Source of the DNA: Vibrio nitrifigilis
GTDB lineage: Bacteria > Pseudomonadota > Gammaproteobacteria > Enterobacterales > Vibrionaceae
Assembly (NCBI RefSeq): GCF_015686695.1
Contig: NZ_JADPMR010000001.1
Span: 1,116,001 to 1,180,000 of the forward strand
Reading direction: 5' to 3'
DNA: 64,000 nt
Position numbers and translations under genes: made by a program. This document shows positions 41,042 to 49,236 of the stretch, in pieces (positions within the stretch are counted from its first letter, which is position 1; each line of letters opens with the position of its first letter). A model generated the notes under the pieces. That model saw only the letters and a program-made list of their open reading frames with translations. It was not told where the DNA came from and did no database searches.

Positions 41042-42211
41042 ATGTTAGAAATACTGTTCTTGTTGCTGCCGATTGCCGCTGCCTACGGGTGGTATATGGG
41101 TAATCGTAGTGCTCAGCAAGATAAACAGAAACAATCTCACCAAATATCTCGCCAGTATGTGACGGGACTGAACTTGCTTTTGTCTGATCAATCAGATAAA
41201 GCGGTTGATCACTTTATTGAACTTTTACAAGTGGATAACGATACGATCGATACTCACCTTGCATTGGGTAATCTATTTCGTTCTCGAGGCGAAGTAGACC
41301 GCGCTATTCGTATTCATCAAAATCTAATTTCACGTACAGGTTTGACGATTGACCAGAAAAATTTAGCGCTGCAACAGCTTGCTAAAGATTACATGGTCTC
41401 CGGCTTCCTAGATCGAGCTGAGCGTATTTTTGAACAATTGGTCGACGAGCCTGAACATCGCGAATCTGCTCTGCAGCAATTAACCGCTATTTATCAGCAA
41501 ACACGTGAATGGAATAAAGCGATTGAGTGTGCACAGGCATTAGTCAAAATGGGCAAGATTAAGATGAAGTCTAATATTGCTCATTTCTTGTGTGAGTTAG
41601 CCATGCAGGAAAAGTCAGACGGTCGCCATGATAAAGCGGTCCAGTTGTTCAAGCGTGCGTTGCAGATGGATTCTAAATGTGTTCGCGCAACCATTTCTCT
41701 TGGCAAACTGTACTTAGAAAACGAAGATTACAAGCGCACTGCTGAATATATGCGCCAAGTTTTGGAGCAGGATATCGATTTTGTTGGTGAAGTTCTGCCT
41801 ATTGTAGCGGAGTGTTATCACCACCTAGGGCAAGAGCATGAGTTGGTTGTATTCTTACGTGAGTGCATAGCCGATAATGCGGGGGTATCCGCTGAATTGA
41901 TGTTGGCACATTTAGTTGCCAAACATGAAGGTACGGCGTCAGCCCAAGATTTATTAACAAGACAGTTAGTAAAAAACCCAACCATGAAAGGGTTTTATCG
42001 TTTAATTGATTACCATATAGCAGAAGCTGAAGAAGGCCGAGCCAAAGAGAGCTTGATGACACTGCAGAAGCTCGTTGGTGAGCAGATGAAAACTAAACCG
42101 CATTACCGTTGTAGTCATTGCGGTTTTTCCACTCACTCTTTGTATTGGCATTGCCCATCTTGTAAAAGTTGGGGAAGCATCAAGCCTATTCGTGGCCTTG
42201 ATGGTGAGTAA
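41042..42211 (+). CDS. lapB: Lipopolysaccharide assembly protein B
   Basis: The 389-residue protein has one N-terminal membrane helix, then a run of TPR repeats (for example AVDHFIELLQVDNDTIDTHL, LGNLFRSRGEVDRAIRIHQN) and a C-terminal rubredoxin-like metal knuckle, YRCSHCGFSTHSLYWHCPSC. It recruits FtsH to degrade LpxC and so sets LPS levels. It is in one operon with lapA; a short terminator separates it from pyrF. Confidence 0.96.
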   Translation: MLEILFLLLPIAAAYGWYMGNRSAQQDKQKQSHQISRQYVTGLNLLLSDQSDKAVDHFIELLQVDNDTIDTHLALGNLFRSRGEVDRAIRIHQNLISRTGLTIDQKNLALQQLAKDYMVSGFLDRAERIFEQLVDEPEHRESALQQLTAIYQQTREWNKAIECAQALVKMGKIKMKSNIAHFLCELAMQEKSDGRHDKAVQLFKRALQMDSKCVRATISLGKLYLENEDYKRTAEYMRQVLEQDIDFVGEVLPIVAECYHHLGQEHELVVFLRECIADNAGVSAELMLAHLVAKHEGTASAQDLLTRQLVKNPTMKGFYRLIDYHIAEAEEGRAKESLMTLQKLVGEQMKTKPHYRCSHCGFSTHSLYWHCPSCKSWGSIKPIRGLDGE

Positions 42212-42242
42212 GTAATTTATTATCTCAGTCAGTCTGAGATTT

Positions 42243-42267
42243 ATGCAGCCTCTGTGCTGCATTTTTT
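42243..42267 (+). terminator. Terminator after lapB
   Basis: ATGCAGC-CTCTGT-GCTGCAT followed by TTTTT. Confidence 0.8.
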
Positions 42268-42291
42268 AAGTGCATTAAGTTAGGAGTGCAA

Positions 42292-42987
42292 ATGAACGAC
42301 CCAAAAGTAATCGTAGCCCTAGATTACGAAAATCAGAACGATGCTCTGGCATTTGTCGATAAAATTGATCCGGCAACATGTCGTCTAAAAGTGGGCAAAG
42401 AAATGTTCACGCTATTTGGGCCTGAATTTGTAAAAGAGCTTCACCGCCGTGGATTCTCTGTATTCTTGGATCTTAAATTTCATGACATCCCTAACACCTG
42501 TTCTAAAGCGGTTCGTGCAGCTGCAGAGCTAGGTGTTTGGATGGTAAATGTGCATGCAAGTGGTGGCGAACGTATGATGTCGGCATCTCGCGAAATACTA
42601 GAGCCTTATGGGAAAGATCGTCCGTTACTGATTGGTGTTACGGTATTAACGAGTATGGAGCAGTCAGATCTGCAAGGTATTGGTATTGACGTTGCGCCGC
42701 AAGAACAAGTGCTTAAATTAGCGACATTAACTCAAAACTCAGGTTTAGATGGGGTTGTATGTTCAGCTCAAGAAGCCTCTGTACTCAAGTCTAACTTAGG
42801 GCAAGAATTTAAATTGGTTACTCCAGGCATTCGACCTGCTGGTGCGGCGAAAGGTGACCAACGCCGAGTTATGACACCGTATGATGCGGTTCAAGCCGGG
42901 TCTGATTATCTTGTGATTGGTCGACCAATCACCCAAGCTGAAAATCCAGCTCAAGTGCTAATAGATATTAATGGCACGTTGGTCTAG
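42292..42987 (+). CDS. pyrF: Orotidine-5'-phosphate decarboxylase
   Basis: The 231-residue TIM-barrel enzyme begins MNDPKVIVALDYENQNDALA at 42292 (TAGGAG at 42281-42286); a GTG two codons earlier is also in frame. The catalytic motif is FLDLKFHDIPNTC, and the phosphate loops are VTPGIRPAG and SDYLVIGRPIT. It makes UMP from OMP. It follows lapAB as in most gammaproteobacteria. Confidence 0.97.
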   Translation: MNDPKVIVALDYENQNDALAFVDKIDPATCRLKVGKEMFTLFGPEFVKELHRRGFSVFLDLKFHDIPNTCSKAVRAAAELGVWMVNVHASGGERMMSASREILEPYGKDRPLLIGVTVLTSMEQSDLQGIGIDVAPQEQVLKLATLTQNSGLDGVVCSAQEASVLKSNLGQEFKLVTPGIRPAGAAKGDQRRVMTPYDAVQAGSDYLVIGRPITQAENPAQVLIDINGTLV

Positions 42988-43025
42988 GTAAATTACCCTT
43001 TATAGAAGCAGAAGTTTAAGTAAAC

Positions 43026-43054
43026 AGCCAGTGTTGTCGTACACTGGCTTTTTT
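43026..43054 (+). terminator. Terminator of pyrF
   Basis: AGCCAGTGT-TGTCGT-ACACTGGCT followed by TTTTT. Confidence 0.9.
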
Positions 43055-43071
43055 ATGCGTAAAAAAGGAGG

Positions 43072-43842
43072 TTAAGCTGGAACACCACTATGGAATTTAA
43101 ATTCACTATCTGGGGTAGTGATTAAATCTGCTTCAACACGGCCAAAGTAGGCGACCCTGTCGCTAATATCGTCAGGAGAAATCTGCTGAGCTAGGCTAAG
43201 ATAATCCTGATAGTGGCGGGCTTCAGAGCGTAGTAATGAAACATAGAATTTAGCGATATCGTCGTCAAGGTGAGGGGCTAACTTGGCAAATCGCTCACAG
43301 GAGCGAGCTTCAATGTAGGCGCCAACGATGAGTTTATCGATTAAGGTAGCCGGCTCGTAGGTTTTCATGTGTGATAACATGCCCTTAGCGTAACGACTGG
43401 CAGGGATAGACTCATAAGCGATATTACGCGTATCCATAATCTCTAGCACTTGATAGAAATGATGTAATTCTTCTTTTATCAGCAGCACCATTTTATCAAT
43501 CAAATCTTGGCTATACGGCGAGTTTGACTTTGCCATAATTGATTTTGAAATCTGGCTCTTTCCCTTTAATGTTTCTAACGAGCCAATACCGCGATAGGCG
43601 AAATCTTCATAGGGCTTAAACCAATCCAATAATGAATGCTGACTCGCTTGATCAACGGCATATTTACGAATTAAGTACATGGCAGATTGGCCGGCTTTTA
43701 ATTCGCAAAGTAGGTGATCGAGTAGCAAGACTCGTAAGTTTTCTGGTTTTTTGGCTTGTGTAATCCAACTATCTGGCGTTTCACATTGTAAAAAGTGGCT
43801 GATAGGGGTTAGGAGCTGTTGGATATTATCTTGAGTAATCAT
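43072..43842 (-). CDS. miaE: tRNA-(ms2io6A)-hydroxylase
   Basis: The 256-residue helical di-iron enzyme has the MiaE ligand helices: LLLDHLLCELKAGQSAM, LLIKEELHHFYQVLEIM, YIEARSCERFAKLAP and LLRSEARHYQDYLSL, which supply the expected Glu and His ligands. It hydroxylates 2-methylthio-isopentenyl-adenosine at tRNA position 37. It is convergent with pyrF, and a terminator separates it from the upstream minus-strand gene. Confidence 0.95.
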   Translation of the reverse strand: MITQDNIQQLLTPISHFLQCETPDSWITQAKKPENLRVLLLDHLLCELKAGQSAMYLIRKYAVDQASQHSLLDWFKPYEDFAYRGIGSLETLKGKSQISKSIMAKSNSPYSQDLIDKMVLLIKEELHHFYQVLEIMDTRNIAYESIPASRYAKGMLSHMKTYEPATLIDKLIVGAYIEARSCERFAKLAPHLDDDIAKFYVSLLRSEARHYQDYLSLAQQISPDDISDRVAYFGRVEADLITTPDSEFKFHSGVPA

Positions 43843-43850
43843 AGTCGCGA

Positions 43851-43880
43851 ATAATAAAAGAGGCCGTTAACGGCCTCTTT
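43851..43880 (-). terminator. Terminator of the 43940-44704 gene
   Basis: AAAGAGGCCGTT-AACGGCCTCTTT at 43857-43880 is self-complementary, and a T tract follows it on the minus strand (43851-43859). Confidence 0.88.
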
Positions 43881-43939
43881 CTTGTGGGAATTTAAAATTT
43901 AAATCAATTGCTATCAAAGAATTGAGCAGGCGATGAATC

Positions 43940-44704
43940 CTACCACTTTTTCTTCTCACCAAACAGCGCTTCCATATCGCTGTCATGTTCATTTGCTTCA
44001 ATCTGATGGAGCTCTTGCTCACTTTTTGATTGGCGACGCTGTTCTAACTCGTCATACATTCCCTGTAGCTTTTCACGTGCTTGGTTAGAATAGCTATCAT
44101 TTTTTGAACTTAAAACATCAATACCTTTACGTAACAACTGTAAAGCTGTGCCAGGTTGACCGCGAACAATCGAATCATTAGCTCGTTTAATCACGTTTTC
44201 AATGTTGATACGAATCTGAATGTTCTCTAAGCGCGCATTTTCAGTCACAAAAGCCTGAGTATCGATACGGCCTTTGTTATGTTCACTGCGAATAGTATCA
44301 CGTAGCCGCTTCACCAATTTAAGCATCAGTAGAGCTTGTTTATCACTACTTGGTACTTTAAATGAGGTACTTTCAGTTCCAGGGTGATTGTTTTTCAAGT
44401 TTTCCACTTGAGAACGCATATTTTCAATGCGACCCATTAAATTCTTATCTTTTGGATCAAGTTCATGCATTGCTTCAAGAGCATCGAGTATTCTCGTGTT
44501 TAAGCAAACTAACAAATCTTTGCTAAACGGCATATGATGAGCATTACCGATAAGATCTTCAGTGGCATCAATAATAGCAATATACTTTGCCGCTTCTTGC
44601 TTCTTTGTCGACTCTAAGCGAACCTTATACTGCAGCATGATGTTATACCCAAGCACTAAAATAAGTAAAACAGCGACAAGGGCGATAATTAAACCAATAT
44701 TCAT
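43940..44704 (-). CDS. Uncharacterised membrane-anchored coiled-coil protein
   Basis: The 254-residue product starts MNIGLIIALVAVLLILVLGY, a single membrane helix; an upstream ATG at 44779 gives 25 extra polar residues before this helix and is less likely. The rest is cytoplasmic, helical and rich in charged residues (IENMRSQVENLKNN, KLVKRLRDTIRSEHNKGRID, REKLQGMYDELEQRRQSKSEQE) and ends in an EALFGEKKKW tail. It is divergent from cysB. I recognise it as a conserved Vibrio family sometimes labelled DNA-repair related, but I see no catalytic motif. Function unknown. Confidence 0.8.
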   Translation of the reverse strand: MNIGLIIALVAVLLILVLGYNIMLQYKVRLESTKKQEAAKYIAIIDATEDLIGNAHHMPFSKDLLVCLNTRILDALEAMHELDPKDKNLMGRIENMRSQVENLKNNHPGTESTSFKVPSSDKQALLMLKLVKRLRDTIRSEHNKGRIDTQAFVTENARLENIQIRINIENVIKRANDSIVRGQPGTALQLLRKGIDVLSSKNDSYSNQAREKLQGMYDELEQRRQSKSEQELHQIEANEHDSDMEALFGEKKKW

Positions 44705-45006
44705 AAATTCCAAGTCTTCATCGTTTGAATGACCAACAACTAGTAAGGATACACTATCCCTGCCAGTCACTACACCCACAAATTTACAATTTTTATTATT
44801 ACTGTTTTATCATAAGAAAACTGCTCTTGAATGTTGAGTTTGGGCGACACTTGGCAAATTTTCCATAAGAACAGTAAAAAGATTAGCATTTATCGTGACA
44901 AATTGTGCTTTACCCTTTGATTTATGCGCTTAACGCGTTATAACTCTTTAATATAAACAATGTGTCATAAGCGTTGTGTCCATTTTAGGGAAAAGCGGGA
45001 TAGTTC
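44705..45006. other. 302-bp divergent gap before cysB
   Basis: This is the divergent control region of cysB and the membrane protein gene. It is AT-rich, and no operator could be assigned with confidence. A GGGA lies at 44997-45000 before the cysB ATG. Confidence 0.35.
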
Positions 45007-45981
45007 ATGAAGTTACAACAGTTAAAATACATTGTTGAAGTGGTCAATCATAACTTAAATGTATCAGCAACTGCTGAAAGTTTATATACCTCTCAACCGG
45101 GAATAAGTAAGCAAGTTAGGATGCTGGAAGATGAATTAGGGATTCAAATCTTCGAGCGTAGTGGTAAGCATCTAACGCAGGTCACGCAAGCAGGAGATGA
45201 AATCGTCAGAATAGCGACGGAAATATTATCGAGGGTCGATAGTATTAAGTCGGTCGCCGGCGAACATACACACCCTGAAATGGGGTCTCTCCATATCGCA
45301 ACCACCCACACCCAAGCTCGTTACGCACTTCCTCATTCAATCAAGCAATTTACCTCACAATACCCTAAGGTGTCGTTACACATGCACCAAGGAACACCCA
45401 GCCAGATGTCAGATGCGATCTCCAAAGGCGATGCAAACCTAGCTATCGCGACAGAATCGATGCATCTCTATGAAGATGCTGTGATGCTGCCTTGCTATCA
45501 TTGGAACCGTTCGATAGTGGTTCCTAAAGGCCATCCACTGACTCGAAAAGAGACGGTAAGCATTGCCGATTTGGCGGCTTATCCTTTGGTGACATATGTG
45601 TTTGGGTTTGTAGGGCGCTCTGAACTGGATAACGCTTTTCATCGCGAAGGGTTGACGCCAAAAGTGGTGTTTACCGCTACGGATGCGGATGTCATTAAAA
45701 CCTATGTACGTATGGGCATCGGTGTCGGGGTCATTGCGAGTATGGCCGTGGATAAAACGTTAGACGACGATTTGGTCGCAATAGATGCACGACATATATT
45801 CGGCGCGAGTACTACCAGTATTGGTTTTCGGCGTGGAACATTTATGCGCTCTTATATGTACGACTTTATGGAACTGTTCGCTCCCCATTTGACAAGACCT
45901 GTTGTAGAACAAGCCATATCTTTGAAGTCCAACTCTGAAATTAATGAAATGTTTAAAGATATCGTATTACCGACACGCTAA
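45007..45981 (+). CDS. cysB: LysR-type master regulator of cysteine biosynthesis
   Basis: The 324-residue protein matches CysB almost residue for residue at the N-terminus: MKLQQLKYIVEVVNHNLNVS, then TSQPGISKQVRMLEDELGIQ. The co-inducer domain keeps the Thr-rich sulfate-binding site (SLHIATTHTQARYALPHSIK). It activates sulfur assimilation genes in response to N- or O-acetylserine. It stands between the divergent membrane gene and a downstream methyltransferase. Confidence 0.97.
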   Translation: MKLQQLKYIVEVVNHNLNVSATAESLYTSQPGISKQVRMLEDELGIQIFERSGKHLTQVTQAGDEIVRIATEILSRVDSIKSVAGEHTHPEMGSLHIATTHTQARYALPHSIKQFTSQYPKVSLHMHQGTPSQMSDAISKGDANLAIATESMHLYEDAVMLPCYHWNRSIVVPKGHPLTRKETVSIADLAAYPLVTYVFGFVGRSELDNAFHREGLTPKVVFTATDADVIKTYVRMGIGVGVIASMAVDKTLDDDLVAIDARHIFGASTTSIGFRRGTFMRSYMYDFMELFAPHLTRPVVEQAISLKSNSEINEMFKDIVLPTR

Positions 45982-46030
45982 ATATTGAGCGTAAAATTTG
46001 ATTGATCTTTTGTAGTAGGATTTTACAATG

Positions 46031-46054
46031 CCGCACCAACTTCGAAAGGTGCGG
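46031..46054 (+). promoter_or_regulatory. Hairpin over ribosome site of methyltransferase gene
   Basis: CCGCACC (46031-46037) pairs with GGTGCGG (46048-46054) around AACTTCGAAA; the 3' arm overlaps the ribosome site (AAAGG) and ends one base before the ATG. It could lower translation. It could also be a cysB terminator, but no T run follows. Confidence 0.5.
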
Positions 46055-46055
46055 T

Positions 46056-47270
46056 ATGAAGCAAAAACTTTCAGCATTAGATCAATTTCTTACCCAACAC
46101 CAACTTTTTTGGCGTTTTGAGCCATTTTTTTGCCAAGATAAGACCACTTACCCTTGGGCACTAAGTCACCCTGAACTGAATGAATGGTTAGATGCTTTGA
46201 CTTTTGCTGACCTTGAACAGTATCAGTCTAATTTCGTCAGTTTGCTGCAATCGTTAGAATGTTGGATTCCAGGCATATCAGAACACTACTTTGCTTTAGA
46301 AGACAGCATTTCGCATCATGATAATGAATCCCCCTTAGCGATTGATACCAAACCTCTTAGCGTGGGAATTCCAGGGCGTAAGCTAAAGCAAATTACGGCA
46401 CTAACACAACAAATATCGACCGATGGTATCCGCGGGGTTCCTTGGTTAGAGTGGTGTGCTGGTAAGGGGTATCTAGGACGTTTCCTAGCGAATCAGCACC
46501 AAGGTGTGGTGACAAGCGTCGAACTACAGCAGGCTTTGTGTGATGATGGGCAGGATTTCGCTAATCAGCATCATTTAGATATGACCTTTTGCCAAGGTGA
46601 TGCATTAAAGCCAGAGGCTAAACGTTGGTTTACCCATCATCAGCACGTCGTCGCACTTCATGCTTGCGGCGATTTACATTTGCGCATGCTAGAGCATGCA
46701 GTGGTGGCAAAGTCTGAAGGTATCTCATTTTCTCCCTGCTGTTATCATCTAACAAAAGACGAATTTTATCGTCCTTTATCACGTAGTGCTCGCCATTCTC
46801 AATTGAATTTTACGAGGCAAGAACTACGTATTCCACTGCAAGAAACGGTTACAGGAGGACAGCGTGTAAAGCGTCATCGTCAACAAGAAATGACATTTCG
46901 TTTAGGCCTTGACCTGTGGTTTAAGTCAGTATTGGAAAGTGAGGTTTATTGTTCGGTACCAAGTATTAAAAAGTCGATGTTGAGTGAAGGCTTCCATGCT
47001 TTTTGTCAGTGGGCTTGCGAGTTAAAAGGGTGGCCACAACCCAGCGCAGAACAGGCTGTTTTTTACGAGAAGTTAGGAGCCATTCGTTTTGAGCAAATGG
47101 AAAAAGCGAGCCTAGTTCAGCACGCTTTTCGCCGGATGATTGAGTGGTGGCTGATCTTCGACCGAGCACTATATCTTGAAGATGCTGGGTATCACGTTGT
47201 TATCACAGAATTTTGTTCACGCTTGCTTACTCCTCGTAATTTTCTCATTCAGGCGCGTTTAAAACGATAA
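46056..47270 (+). CDS. SAM-dependent methyltransferase family protein (Methyltransf_32-like)
   Basis: The 404-residue product begins MKQKLSALDQFLTQHQLFWR (ATG 46056). The methyltransferase core has the glycine-rich loop VPWLEWCAGKGYLGRFLANQ, an acidic end of strand 2 (TSVELQQALCDDG) and VVALHACGDLHLRMLEHAV. A cysteine pair, FSPCCYHLT, follows and is typical of this family. The C-terminal part is helical. The substrate is unknown; related eukaryotic and bacterial proteins are thought to act on nucleic acids or small molecules. It is convergent with ald, 4 bp apart. Confidence 0.85.
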   Translation: MKQKLSALDQFLTQHQLFWRFEPFFCQDKTTYPWALSHPELNEWLDALTFADLEQYQSNFVSLLQSLECWIPGISEHYFALEDSISHHDNESPLAIDTKPLSVGIPGRKLKQITALTQQISTDGIRGVPWLEWCAGKGYLGRFLANQHQGVVTSVELQQALCDDGQDFANQHHLDMTFCQGDALKPEAKRWFTHHQHVVALHACGDLHLRMLEHAVVAKSEGISFSPCCYHLTKDEFYRPLSRSARHSQLNFTRQELRIPLQETVTGGQRVKRHRQQEMTFRLGLDLWFKSVLESEVYCSVPSIKKSMLSEGFHAFCQWACELKGWPQPSAEQAVFYEKLGAIRFEQMEKASLVQHAFRRMIEWWLIFDRALYLEDAGYHVVITEFCSRLLTPRNFLIQARLKR

Positions 47271-47274
47271 TGTG

Positions 47275-48402
47275 TCACTGGTTTGATTGCTGCAGTGCTG
47301 TTAAAGCATCAATGTAATCGAGACCGAAATTGTCGGCGACTTCTTTACAGGTTATTTGGCCAAAATACACGTTAAGGCCTTGTCTTAGTCCTTTATTGTC
47401 GAGTAACGCTTGGCGATAACCTTTACTGGCGATGTCCAAAATATAGGGCAAGGTTGCGTTATTAAGCGCGAATGTAGAGGTTTTGGCTACTGCCCCTGGC
47501 ATATTTGCTACGCAATAATGCACGACATCGTTCACGATAAATGTTGGATCATCATGGGTGGTAGGGTATGACGTTGCAAAGCAACCTCCTTGGTCAATTG
47601 CCACATCAACCACGGCTGAACCAGGCTTCATTGCTTGAATATGATCCTTTGAAATTAATTTAGGGGCAGCCGCTCCTGGGATTAAAACCGCCCCAATAAC
47701 TAAGTCCGAACAGAGTATTTGTTGCTCAATTGCCTCTTTTGTGGAATAAAGTAACTGAATTCGCCCCTGAAACTCTTGGTCTAACCTGCGTAATGTGTCA
47801 AGATTACGGTCAAGGACTGTAACATGGGCTCGCATACCTACTGCGATTCTCGCTGCGTTTGCTCCGACAACGCCACCGCCAAGTATAAGGATATTGGCAG
47901 GCGCTACACCGGGTACTCCTCCGAGTAACAAACCTTGTCCGCCTTGAGACTTTTCGAGTATCTGAGCTCCGGCTTGAATCGACATTCTCCCGGCAACTTC
48001 AGACATAGGCGCTAGTAGTGGTAAGTGTCCCATATTATCTGTTACAGTCTCATAGGCTATACAGATGGCTTTGCTTTTAATGAGTGCTTCGGTTTGTGGA
48101 AAATCCGGTGCAAGATGCAAATAAGTAAATAATATTTGCCCTTCTCTTAGCATTGTCCGTTCGTTAGTTTGAGGTTCTTTAACCTTTACAATCATCTCTG
48201 CTTGCGTGTAAACGTCAGCAGCAGTGGGAAGAATGGATGCACCTACAGCGATGTACTCATCGTCTGAAATGCCAATACCAATACCGGCATTTGTCTCCAC
48301 AATGACTTGGTGACCTTGAGAGATGAGTTCTCTGACATTTGCAGGAATCATCCCGACTCGGTATTCGTGGTTCTTGATTTCCTTTGGTACGCCAATGATC
48401 AT
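47275..48402 (-). CDS. ald: Alanine dehydrogenase
   Basis: The 375-residue protein starts MIIGVPKEIKNHEYRVGMIP; a start five codons upstream is less likely. The NAD loop is ILILGGGVVGANAARIAVGM. The substrate site has KVKEPQ (Lys) and LFTYLHLAPD (His). It interconverts alanine and pyruvate plus ammonia. It is divergent from lrp, the typical arrangement in which Lrp controls ald in response to amino acids. Confidence 0.95.
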   Translation of the reverse strand: MIIGVPKEIKNHEYRVGMIPANVRELISQGHQVIVETNAGIGIGISDDEYIAVGASILPTAADVYTQAEMIVKVKEPQTNERTMLREGQILFTYLHLAPDFPQTEALIKSKAICIAYETVTDNMGHLPLLAPMSEVAGRMSIQAGAQILEKSQGGQGLLLGGVPGVAPANILILGGGVVGANAARIAVGMRAHVTVLDRNLDTLRRLDQEFQGRIQLLYSTKEAIEQQILCSDLVIGAVLIPGAAAPKLISKDHIQAMKPGSAVVDVAIDQGGCFATSYPTTHDDPTFIVNDVVHYCVANMPGAVAKTSTFALNNATLPYILDIASKGYRQALLDNKGLRQGLNVYFGQITCKEVADNFGLDYIDALTALQQSNQ

Positions 48403-48448
48403 TCTGAACCCCCGCAATGGTTTGGTTGTATTAACTATTTATAGGGTG

Positions 48449-48521
48449 CTAGCGCAAATTTAACACTAGTATAGTTAGTGTATTGTTATATTTGATGCTA
48501 AATATTAATAAGTTGTAGCAT
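48449..48521. promoter_or_regulatory. Candidate Lrp operators between ald and lrp
   Basis: A 21-bp dyad with CTAG at each end and central AAATTT is at 48449-48469, and ATGCTA (48495-48500) and TAGCAT (48516-48521) are perfect inverted copies 15 bp apart. Both are AT-rich, as Lrp sites are. Confidence 0.5.
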
Positions 48522-48558
48522 ATATGTTTGCAAGGAAGTTAAAAGGTGGAATAAAAAA

Positions 48559-49053
48559 ATGGTAGACAACTATAAGAAGCCGTCCAAGGATCTAGACCGT
48601 ATTGATCGCAATATACTTAATGAGTTGCAGAAAGATGGTCGTATATCAAACGTAGAGTTATCTAAACGAGTCGGTCTATCACCGACTCCATGTTTGGAAC
48701 GTGTACGTCGTTTAGAGCGTCAAGGTTACATTACAGGTTATACAGCGTTACTTAATCCACAATACCTTGATGCTTCATTGTTAGTGTTTGTAGAAATTAC
48801 TCTGAACCGCGGTGCTCCTGATGTGTTTGAGCAGTTTAACACTGCGGTACAAAAATTAGATGATATTCAAGAATGTCATCTTGTTTCCGGGGATTTTGAC
48901 TATCTTTTAAAAACCCGCGTATCGGATATGGGTGCATACCGTAAACTATTAGGTGACACACTATTACGTTTACCTGGTGTAAACGACACTCGTACTTACG
49001 TTGTAATGGAAGAAGTAAAACAAACTAACCAGCTAGTGATTAAAACTCGTTAA
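48559..49053 (+). CDS. lrp: Leucine-responsive regulatory protein
   Basis: The 164-residue protein aligns closely with E. coli Lrp. DLDRIDRNILNELQKDGRIS and KRVGLSPTPCLERVRRLERQ form the helix-turn-helix, and the RAM domain has HLVSGDFDYLLKTRVSDMGA and LLRLPGVNDTRTYVVMEEVK. It is a global regulator of amino acid metabolism. It is next to ftsK as in many gammaproteobacteria and divergent from ald. Confidence 0.98.
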   Translation: MVDNYKKPSKDLDRIDRNILNELQKDGRISNVELSKRVGLSPTPCLERVRRLERQGYITGYTALLNPQYLDASLLVFVEITLNRGAPDVFEQFNTAVQKLDDIQECHLVSGDFDYLLKTRVSDMGAYRKLLGDTLLRLPGVNDTRTYVVMEEVKQTNQLVIKTR

Positions 49054-49055
49054 TT

Positions 49056-49081
49056 GAAGTTACACGCAATAGTGTAACTTC
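49056..49081 (+). terminator. Hairpin after lrp
   Basis: GAAGTTACAC pairs with GTGTAACTTC around GCAATA immediately after the lrp stop, followed by TTGCC. Confidence 0.6.
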
Positions 49082-49146
49082 TTGCCACATTCTGACTTTG
49101 GCTAATTGGGTTTTTGACCTAGGTGTGGTTAAATCTTCTGACAAAC

Positions 49147-49166
49147 CGAGCGGCTCCGGCCGCTCG
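49147..49166 (+). terminator. Second GC-rich hairpin between lrp and ftsK
   Basis: CGAGCGGC-TCCG-GCCGCTCG is a perfect stem, followed by AACTGTTTTAA. It may reduce read-through into ftsK or structure its leader. Confidence 0.6.
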
Positions 49167-49236
49167 AACTGTTTTAACGCCACGAATATGAGTATAGTGT
49201 TTACCATATTTGGCAAAGTCATGATCAAGTTGGTAT

